Under the pieces are notes generated by a model that was given only the letters and a program-made list of their open reading frames with translations, searched no databases and was not told where the DNA came from. This document shows positions 62,101 through 64,000 of a DNA stretch of 64,000 nt, piece after piece. Numbering within the stretch: position 1 is the stretch's first letter; each line of letters opens with the position of its first letter. The position numbers were made by a program, and so were the translations under genes. The DNA is from Atherinomorus stipes (Eukaryota; Chordata; Actinopteri; Atheriniformes; Atherinidae): positions 186,001 through 250,000 of the forward strand of contig JALJCO010007810.1 of the NCBI GenBank assembly GCA_023101725.1. The letters run 5' to 3'.

Positions 62101-63568
62101 TATAAATTAAATCTACACTTCTACATGTAATGCAGGAATCTCTGATTCAGTGTAATGCAGAGTCTGCAGCAAAACGCCCCTTTCAGACTTGCACTGGAAA
62201 GCGGTAATATTGCAGACTCTGTCCTTTATAACGCCTGCATTCAGACATGCGATCCGCTCTTTTACCCCGGAGACGTCACGGACATGTACCGGCTGGACCC
62301 AATGTCATAAGAGCGGAAATGTTGCAGCACGTTGTTTTGGCTGAATGCACAAGGAAATGTTCCGGACAGAGTTGAAGGAAGAGTGGGGCTGTGCTGACTT
62401 TTCCGCAACATTTCCTGATGTCGTCTGAAAGCACCCATGACGCGATAGGTCCGCAACGAAGCGGCATGTTTGAAAAGACGAGTCTCTTTAACTCACTGGC
62501 TGCCATTCATGTGTTTCCATGTTAATTCAAATCCGAACCTTAACTGCCAATCACGGGTTTCCACGTTAATTAAGGGTTTTAATCCGTGGAGCTATCTTAA
62601 TCTCTGGCGGAGCTTGTCAGAGAGTACCAAGGGCTCATGATAATTTTTCGGTAGTTTTCATCTAATCCAGCAGATGGCGGTGTCAAACAAGCTTAAAAAA
62701 AAACTACCAGGAAGTGATGCGATTCTATGATGCTTCCTGTGTTGTTAGTGGTTGTTAGAGCTAACGGCTGTTAGCCCAAGAAGTATGCTGGATCCTCTTG
62801 CGAGGGTGAGAGAACATGGCGACCGGTCGTAATGGAAGCAGTTTAGGAGGTGGATGAAGGAGGAAAGTTTGTGGAAAAAGTGATCGGTGACAGACAGACA
62901 TGATCGATCGAAGACACAATGGAAATACAGCAGCGAAGTGCGGCAGCTGAAAGTGAAAGTAAGTCTACAGCACGCGGTTGTTTCCCGCAAGGGGGTGGGG
63001 GGCGCGATTTTGTAACAGAACAATGAAATCTCGCAAGATTTTTAAAGTAGATTGATACCGCATTTTTAAATGTCGATTTGATACCTGCATGTGAAAATAT
63101 CGCAATATTTTCAGCGTATCAATATTTTTCCCACCCCTATTTTTCAAAGCGTTGGAAACGGATAACAAAATTGCTGTTTGCAATGACTGCTTTTTTTCAG
63201 CTTTAATATCGGTATTGATATCGGTTATCGGCCACATGAGTTTTAAAATATCGGCATATTGAATATCCACCAAAATTCCAATATCGTGCATCCCTAACAA
63301 ATTCTCAAACATAAAAAGGAACAATGTCACTGACTATAATGGATGAACGCTTATGCCTTTGCACTTACTGTACAGAGAGTTTCTCATCAGCATCTGCAAT
63401 GAACATGCTGCCCACCTGTGAACATAGGACTCAAGTTGTAAACAAACTAGTGAAAACATCACAAAATTATTTCTACTGTAAAGCTAAGACATAGAACTGA
63501 ATCTTACCATACTAGTGAGGGTTGAGAAGAACCCACCCTGGTTCTCCTCTTCTTTATCTTTATACTGC
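27645..63568 (-). CDS. armh3: armh3 gene, C-terminal 16 coding exons (5' part outside window)
   Basis: Armadillo-like helical domain-containing protein 3 (formerly C10orf76) is a cytosolic/Golgi-associated helical-repeat protein known to partner PI4KB and GBF1 and to support PI4P production and Arf1 activation at the Golgi. Sixteen exons on the minus strand join in frame (1300 coding bases, about 432 codons plus stop) and read as the conserved C-terminal helical region; the vertebrate protein is about 690 residues, so roughly the first 255 residues lie past the right edge. All introns are GT-AG. Recognition rests on strings such as [28 protein letters not shown] and LLKEFSTIS followed by stop. 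Introns of 6.4 kb (before the last exon) and 12.6 kb carry most of the transposable elements. The gene lies just upstream of kcnip2 on the same strand. No broken exon was seen. The entry spans introns; exon limits are listed separately. Confidence 0.93.
28063..29980. mobile_element. Large TTAA element, AGTGCTGATGACAC termini, with nested element
   Basis: Left terminus AGTGCTGATGACAC follows TTAA 28059-28062. The right terminus is its complement, GTGTCATCAGCAC, before TTAA 29981-29984. The span is 1918 bp, of which 29123-29771 is a separate inserted element. The ~1.26 kb remainder has no transposase frame. Confidence 0.7.
29123..29771. mobile_element. TTAA element, AGGTTGAATATGG family (copy 1)
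   Basis: TTAA at 29119-29122 and 29772-29775. Termini AGGTTGAATATGGAACA and complement (TTCCATATTCAACCT). The body matches 60123-60604 and 7064-7471. It lies inside 28063-29980. Confidence 0.85.
30000..30829. other. Intron DNA, nothing firm; repeat start at ~30800
   Basis: From 30805 'ggggcctgtacgacggagccggg' and, further on, 'gggttaaccctgggtttt' resemble the start of a common fish MITE, which is then lost in the anomalous block. Confidence 0.35.
30830..32265. other. C-depleted, low-complexity block (possible artefact)
   Basis: Many 60-base rows carry only zero to two cytosines (for example 31321-31380 and 31801-31860) while G and A runs abound. Neither flank shows this bias. No repeat family, exon or long frame is recognisable; the frames present (e.g. 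minus 31501-31896) reflect the composition. Confidence 0.6.
32266..32690. other. G-poor, A/C-rich block adjoining the C-depleted block
   Basis: Composition flips abruptly at the 'gggggcgcgcccctgg' palindrome near 32250: the next ~420 bases are rich in ACA/CAC and poor in G. No gene recognised. Confidence 0.5.
33428..33880. mobile_element. AGGTACAG-family element, right end lost
   Basis: TTAA then AAGGTACACTATGTAAG, 'actgacatctagtggtaaagatggg', 'tcatctgtgagtggatccagtggtct' and 'ggaacaaacatggcagcctccatatgtgcac' match 41683-42218 and 57318-57862. Homology fades after ~33880. Confidence 0.75.
34115..34231 (-). CDS. armh3: armh3 coding exon (penultimate)
   Basis: 117 bp, 39 codons, phase 0 at both ends: [27 protein letters not shown] and KEAAFFKEL. 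Acceptor CTTTCAG, donor CTG|GTATGA. It is separated from its neighbours by introns of 12.6 and 6.4 kb. Confidence 0.92.
34320..34530. mobile_element. 211-bp Tc1-type MITE, TA-flanked
   Basis: Left 'actactcacaaaaagttagg' and right (complement) 'cactactcacaaaaagttaa' with TA at 34318-34319 and 34531-34532. It is in the armh3 intron, 90 bp from the exon at 34115-34231. Confidence 0.75.
35516..36373 (+). pseudogene. Internally deleted Tc1-like transposon
   Basis: Near-identical inverted termini CACTTACTSGCCACTTTATT...GGTACACC lie between TA dinucleotides (35514-35515, 36374-36375). The body is recognisable Tc1-like transposase DNA: 'ggtgatttaagtgactttgaacgtgg' (N-terminal helix-turn-helix part) and 'ggcctccacagtcaccagatctcaatccaat' (the SPDLNP(I) catalytic-domain motif). 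At 858 bp it lacks the middle of the gene; the join is at about 35915-35930 ('aaggcaacaggtgt' to 'gagagattttcttgg'). Frames are broken, so it is inactive but keeps both ends. Confidence 0.9.
36380..36599. mobile_element. hAT-like MITE (agatgcaccgatcc family)
   Basis: Inverted termini AGAGATGCACCGATCCAA and GGATTGGTGCATCTCC; 220 bp. It starts six bases after the Tc1-like element. A larger relative is at 49311-50438. Confidence 0.7.
37008..37135 (+). pseudogene. Tc1-like transposase C-terminal fragment
   Basis: The plus frame reads [20 protein letters not shown] then HQIAVIAS, the C-terminal end of Tc1-family transposases (pattern WxxIPxxxCxxLIxSMxxR). It comes from a different lineage from 35516-36373. 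No termini found. Confidence 0.7.
37271..37603 (-). mobile_element. tRNA-derived SINE
   Basis: On the minus strand it starts GGGCAGCAGTGGCTCAGGTG with A box (TGGCTCAGGTGGTAGAGC) and B box (GGTTCGAATCC), then 'ccttgggcaagacacttaaccc' and a body ending in (TTA)n at 37271-37290. A 3' fragment of the same family lies at 49608-49682. Confidence 0.88.
37906..38559. mobile_element. Near-complete palindromic TTAA element, AGGGGAACTTCG termini
   Basis: TTAA at 37902-37905 and 38560-38563. Arms of about 310 bp run almost to the centre near 38235, e.g. 'cactcgagatcagcgta' with 'cgctgatctcgagtg', and 'ggtcggaccccccctgtgag' with 'ctcacaggggggtccgac'. No coding capacity. The subterminal 'aaggcattatctgc...actccttcatttcacca' is shared with the AGGATAACTTTC family. 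Confidence 0.88.
38570..40580. other. Intron DNA, nothing recognised
   Basis: No repeat ends, exon-like segments or conserved frames recognised. The minus frame 38519-38797 has no family resemblance. Confidence 0.4.
40586..40715 (+). mobile_element. Truncated AGGGAYATTGTGTAA-family element (copy 3)
   Basis: 'agggatactgtgtaagttctcctgtgttttattca' and 'aaatttgccgt' match the left ~130 bp of the copy at 54272. Homology stops where the G-run block begins. Confidence 0.75.
40716..41040. other. G-run / purine block (possible artefact)
   Basis: A run of about 23 G is followed by about 270 bases that are nearly all G and A on the plus strand, then a GC-rich 'tctcgctgcgggctctgcgctgtctcggcggctcggag' segment. 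No gene is recognised; frames such as 40749-40991 come from the composition. Confidence 0.6.
41683..42218 (+). mobile_element. AGGTACAG-family element with 10-bp direct repeat
   Basis: Termini AGGTACAG and CTGTACCT are perfect complements. tcaacttaaa flanks both sides (41673-41682, 42219-42228). 536 bp, non-coding, the same family as 57318-57862. Confidence 0.85.
42230..43150. other. Intron DNA, nothing recognised
   Basis: Contains a G run then an A run at 42735-42775. Otherwise unique-looking AT-rich sequence. Confidence 0.4.
43156..44319. mobile_element. AGGATAACTTTC-family TTAA element (most complete), filled by a second element
   Basis: Left terminus AGGATAACTTTC after TTAA 43152-43155; right GAAAGTTACCA... 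before TTAG (a mutated TTAA). The arms share 'aatttctaggagtttatacgtgcatttactca' and 'ggcattatctgcagcaaaaactccttcatttca'. A second, inner inverted pair ('gaatgaacaaacgagcactattgtcctgtgag') flanks a ~100-bp loop. The element at 43579-44104 is inserted in it. Confidence 0.8.
43579..44104. mobile_element. TTAA element, AGGTAGMGTCCAAAGT family
   Basis: Termini AGGTAGCGTCCAAAGT and complement of AGGTAGAGTCCAAAGT, flanked by TTAA 43575-43578 and 44105-44108. 526 bp. A 100-codon minus frame (43740-44042) shows no known domain. Confidence 0.8.
44330..45335. other. Intron DNA, nothing recognised
   Basis: AT-rich, no repeat ends or exon-like segment recognised. Confidence 0.4.
45336..46073. mobile_element. 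hAT-like MITE (tagggatgc...gcatcccta) with 8-bp duplication
   Basis: Termini TAGGGATGCGTGATATAAT and complement ATATTGTGCATCCCTA; gaaatatg is duplicated at 45328-45335 and 46074-46081. The body is rich in TATCGGTATCGATATC-type motifs. It contains the inserted element 45541-45917. Confidence 0.85.
45541..45917. mobile_element. Nested MITE (aggggtgggaaaaaatat family) with internal duplication
   Basis: Left AGGGGTGGGAAAAAATATC, right (complement) GATGGGAAAAAATATCGAT. An approximately 126-bp unit ('gcgatatttttatacgctgatatc...ctgttatgaaatc') is repeated in tandem from ~45576 and ~45702. A relative is at 63019-63141. Confidence 0.7.
46826..46904 (-). CDS. armh3: armh3 coding exon
   Basis: 79 bp encoding [19 protein letters not shown] then SQLSEEQ. 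The acceptor CTGTTAG follows an unusually long pyrimidine tract (a T run on the minus strand, 46910-46936). Donor CAG|GTAAAC. Confidence 0.92.
47473..47870. mobile_element. hAT-like MITE (tagggctggacaattaatc) with 8-bp duplication
   Basis: Termini TAGGGCTGGACAATTAATC and complement ATAATCGTCCAGCCCTA; gcttcacc is repeated exactly at 47465-47472 and 47871-47878. 398 bp, non-coding. It lies in the armh3 intron, 570 bp upstream of the exon at 46826-46904. Confidence 0.9.
47880..49310. other. Intron DNA, nothing recognised
   Basis: No repeat ends or exon-like segment. The 64-codon frame at 48221-48415 is unconvincing. Confidence 0.4.
49311..50438. mobile_element. Large agatgcacc-family hAT-like element remnant
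   Basis: Left GCGATGCACCAATCCAATC, right GGTGGATTGGTGCATCCC; 1.13 kb. It contains a SINE 3' fragment at 49608-49682 ((ATA)n + 'tggattagatttctatagcgctttt'). The non-SINE interior is unrecognised and no transposase motif is readable. Confidence 0.6.
50563..50638 (-). CDS. armh3: armh3 coding exon
   Basis: 76 bp encoding (V)[16 protein letters not shown] then VTHALVNI(R). Acceptor CCCCTCAG, donor TTAG|GTAACA. Confidence 0.91.
51564..51690 (-). CDS. armh3: armh3 coding exon
   Basis: 127 bp, the longest exon here: [18 protein letters not shown], then [14 protein letters not shown] and VFDNLYCM. Acceptor TTTCCAG, donor ATGG|GTATGT. Confidence 0.92.
51879..52656. mobile_element. hAT-like MITE (agggatgcac...gtgcacccct) with 8-bp duplication
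   Basis: Left TCAGGGATGCACAATAACC, right ATAATCGTGCACCCCT; aagtcatt duplicated at 51871-51878 and 52657-52664. A long AT-rich TAA/ATT simple-repeat tract (52260-52400) occupies its middle. Confidence 0.8.
52824..52906 (-). CDS. armh3: armh3 coding exon
   Basis: 83 bp encoding (A)[18 protein letters not shown] and YNIFHLALL. Acceptor GTGTGCAG, donor CTG|GTGAGA. Phase 0 at the 3' end joins VVNLFNMF. Confidence 0.9.
52910..53840. other. Intron DNA with a long (TG)n(G)n run
   Basis: TG units run at 53037-53083 and continue directly as about 33 G to 53116. Otherwise nothing recognised. Confidence 0.6.
53842..54031. mobile_element. hAT-like MITE left part (tagggctgggcaattaatc)
   Basis: TAGGGCTGGGCAATTAATC matches the left end of 47473-47870. 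The right end is not found after the inserted element at 54032-55153, so the copy is truncated. Confidence 0.6.
54032..55153. mobile_element. Palindromic CACTGCAAAAA-family element split at its centre
   Basis: Left arm 54032-54267 (236 bp) and right arm 54920-55153 (234 bp) are complements: 'ctcaaatcttaccaagtatatttttct' with 'agaaaaatatacttggtaagatttgag'. The TTAA element 54272-54915 sits exactly between them. Confidence 0.85.
54272..54915 (+). mobile_element. TTAA element, AGGGAYATTGTGTAA family (copy 2)
   Basis: Termini AGGGATATTGTGTAA and complement of AGGGACATTGTGTAA, TTAA at 54268-54271 and 54916-54919. 644 bp; the body is the inverse of 25394-26014. The frames inside have no known domain. 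Confidence 0.88.
55160..56460. other. Intron DNA, nothing recognised
   Basis: Frames of 60-100 codons (e.g. minus 55250-55555) lack family resemblance or splice context. Confidence 0.4.
56462..56550 (-). CDS. armh3: armh3 coding exon
   Basis: 89 bp encoding [16 protein letters not shown] then [13 protein letters not shown]. This is one of the most recognisable conserved blocks of the family. Acceptor TGTACAG, donor TCAG|GTAGAA. Confidence 0.92.
56650..56710 (-). CDS. armh3: armh3 coding exon
   Basis: 61 bp encoding [18 protein letters not shown] plus TT. The donor is ACTT|GTGGGC, poor at both the last exon base and positions +3 to +6. It is chosen because it is the site that lets DLY continue in frame into (L)RCVQII. 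Acceptor GTGTAG. Confidence 0.85.
57009..57078 (-). CDS. armh3: armh3 coding exon
   Basis: 70 bp encoding the basic segment [17 protein letters not shown] followed by LVCAVL and a Gly/Asp junction codon. Acceptor CTTCCAG, donor CTAG|GTATGA. Confidence 0.9.
57125..57270. mobile_element. hAT-like MITE fragment
   Basis: 'ctggtcttccagggccgcagttctgcaggttttcaatgtatccctgctcc' then 'gtgttgcaacaggaaaacaaggaaaacctgcagga', an inverted pair of the family at 5700-5910. It is in the intron just upstream of the exon at 57009-57078. Confidence 0.6.
57318..57862 (+). mobile_element. AGGTACAG-family element, TTAA-flanked
   Basis: AGGTACAG...CTGTACCT with TTAA at 57314-57317 and 57863-57866. 545 bp; matches 41683-42218 over the whole length in the same orientation. 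It sits in the armh3 intron 58103-57079. Confidence 0.85.
58104..58169 (-). CDS. armh3: armh3 coding exon
   Basis: 66 bp, exactly 22 codons, phase 0 at both ends: [19 protein letters not shown] then HRM. Acceptor GTGACAG, donor ATG|GTGAGT. Being symmetric, it could be skipped without a frameshift. Confidence 0.9.
58266..58324 (-). CDS. armh3: armh3 coding exon
   Basis: 59 bp encoding [19 protein letters not shown], a compact hydrophobic helix pair. Acceptor GTTTACAG, donor GAG|GTGGGA. It joins in frame to the next exon, which begins DQYAD. Confidence 0.9.
58559..58660 (-). CDS. armh3: armh3 coding exon
   Basis: 102 bp encoding [13 protein letters not shown] then [15 protein letters not shown] and MQDTK. 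Acceptor TTTGTAG, donor AAAG|GTAATC. The two bases at the start complete a Met codon with the preceding linker exon. Confidence 0.9.
58665..60118. other. Intron DNA, nothing recognised
   Basis: It includes the longest open frame in the window (minus 59218-59811, 197 codons), which shows no domain, no splice context and ordinary AT-rich composition. Confidence 0.4.
60123..60604. mobile_element. TTAA element, AGGTTGAATATGG family (copy 2)
   Basis: TTAA at 60119-60122 and 60605-60608; termini AGGTTGAATATGGAACA and complement of AGGTTGGATATGGATTA. 482 bp, a shorter version of 29123-29771. Confidence 0.85.
61006..61099 (-). CDS. armh3: armh3 coding exon (Thr/Pro-rich linker)
   Basis: 94 bp. It starts SHPEIDIAA and then becomes an almost pure Thr/Pro run before [10 protein letters not shown]. 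This is probably a disordered linker between helical blocks and the most variable part of the C-terminal half. Two tandem AGs lie at the acceptor; the upstream one keeps SHPE and is preferred. Donor ACA|GTAAGC. Confidence 0.87.
61983..62058 (-). CDS. armh3: armh3 coding exon
   Basis: 76 bp encoding [18 protein letters not shown] and ending VLAQ. Acceptor ATTTTAG, donor CAG|GTAAGA. The helical, leucine-rich sequence suits an armadillo-like repeat. Phase 0 at the 3' end joins the SHPE of the next exon. Confidence 0.9.
62060..63018. other. Intron DNA; unclassified repeat-like segments
   Basis: 62160-62470 ('cgcccctttcagacttgcactgg...cgtctgaaagc') looks like a decayed fish MITE, but its ends could not be paired. 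The rest is unrecognised. Confidence 0.35.
63019..63296. mobile_element. Right part of a composite MITE (nested pair as at 45.3-46.1 kb)
   Basis: 63019-63141 matches the right end of the element at 45541-45917 (ending CCCACCCCTA). 63142-63296 matches the right end of its host, 45336-46073 ('ggaaacggataacaaaattgctgtttgcaatgactgc' to 'gtgcatcccta'). The left parts are missing. Confidence 0.7.
63369..63415 (-). CDS. armh3: armh3 coding exon
   Basis: 47 bp, read as [15 protein letters not shown] plus two bases that complete a Gln codon with the next exon. Acceptor TTCACAG, donor ACA|GTAAGT. It is short, but the frame fits on both sides. Confidence 0.88.
63508..63568 (-). CDS. armh3: armh3 coding exon (first one in window)
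   Basis: 61 bp. The first base completes a codon from the exon outside the window; then 20 codons include [10 protein letters not shown]. The acceptor is CTTTCAG and the donor ATG|GTAAGA. It ends in phase 0 and joins the next exon's VGSMF in frame. No further armh3 exon is visible between 63569 and 64000. Confidence 0.88.
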
Positions 63569-64000
63569 CTGAAAGGTAAAAGAACAAGACATGATAGTCA
63601 GAAAGTACAAAGTCACGAGTAGGTGGCAGCAGGTAAGTCACAAAACAGCATAAGAGATGAATGCTTTGACTCAAACACAGCAGTTGTACCCTAAATACAA
63701 ATTCACCTTAAACCTTCTTTTATACTTCCTCCAATTTATTATCTAAGGGGTTTATACAGAACAACAACAAACTGTATGGAGCCATCATCCATCACTGTGA
63801 TGTGAACATCTCTGCATGCAGACAGACAAGACCTCCCTCACAAAGAGAATTTCAATTTCCGAAGCTCCCCTCAACCAAAAAGGCATTACAGTCTGCTGAA
63901 GAAACTGTCAGATATAAATAACTAAAACAATAAATGGGCCTGCACTTATTTTTTGTTACAGTGTATAAATAGAACATTTGCAATACACATGAAACTAAAC

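Overview
This window looks like nuclear DNA of a ray-finned (teleost, probably percomorph) fish. The genes are split into short exons with GT-AG introns. The intergenic and intronic DNA is full of fish-type LINE fragments, tRNA-derived SINEs, Tc1-like and hAT-like elements and many small inverted-repeat elements. No operons, CRISPR arrays or bacterial genes are present. All identifications come from reading the sequence; no database search was run.

Two host genes are supported, both on the minus strand. (1) armh3 (formerly C10orf76): sixteen coding exons between 63568 and 27645 encode the last ~432 residues of armadillo-like helical domain-containing protein 3, with the stop codon and probable 3'UTR/poly(A) signals at 27644-26810. 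Its 5' exons lie beyond the right edge. Every exon-exon junction keeps the reading frame. (2) kcnip2: one coding exon at 11422-11350 encodes the N-terminus of a Kv4-channel-interacting protein (KChIP2) under a CpG-rich 5' region. The EF-hand exons were not found in the 11 kb to the left and presumably lie beyond the left edge. The genes are tandem, armh3 upstream of kcnip2, the same neighbour pair as in mammals.

Layout: 1-11349 kcnip2 intron 1 with a TA-flanked 300-bp MITE, decayed LINEs, a nested element stack (6882-8026) and a SINE; 11350-11890 kcnip2 first exon and CpG island; 11.9-26.8 kb intergenic repeats; 26.8-27.7 kb armh3 3' end; 27.7-63.6 kb armh3 introns and exons, where the two largest introns (6.4 and 12.6 kb) hold most of the repeats.

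The most striking content is a dense set of non-autonomous elements. At least eight sequence families are flanked by TTAA and have termini beginning AG (mostly AGG), as expected of piggyBac-type mobilisation. They are repeatedly inserted into one another: a TTAA element sits at the exact centre of a palindromic element (54.0-55.2 kb), two different TTAA elements occupy the same TTAA site in two copies of one host family (25.4 and 43.6 kb), and an unrelated palindromic element abuts that same junction in another copy (14.3 kb). Several hAT-like MITEs keep exact 8-bp target duplications. Two blocks (30.83-32.69 kb and 40.72-41.04 kb) have extreme strand-biased composition and may be assembly or consensus artefacts.
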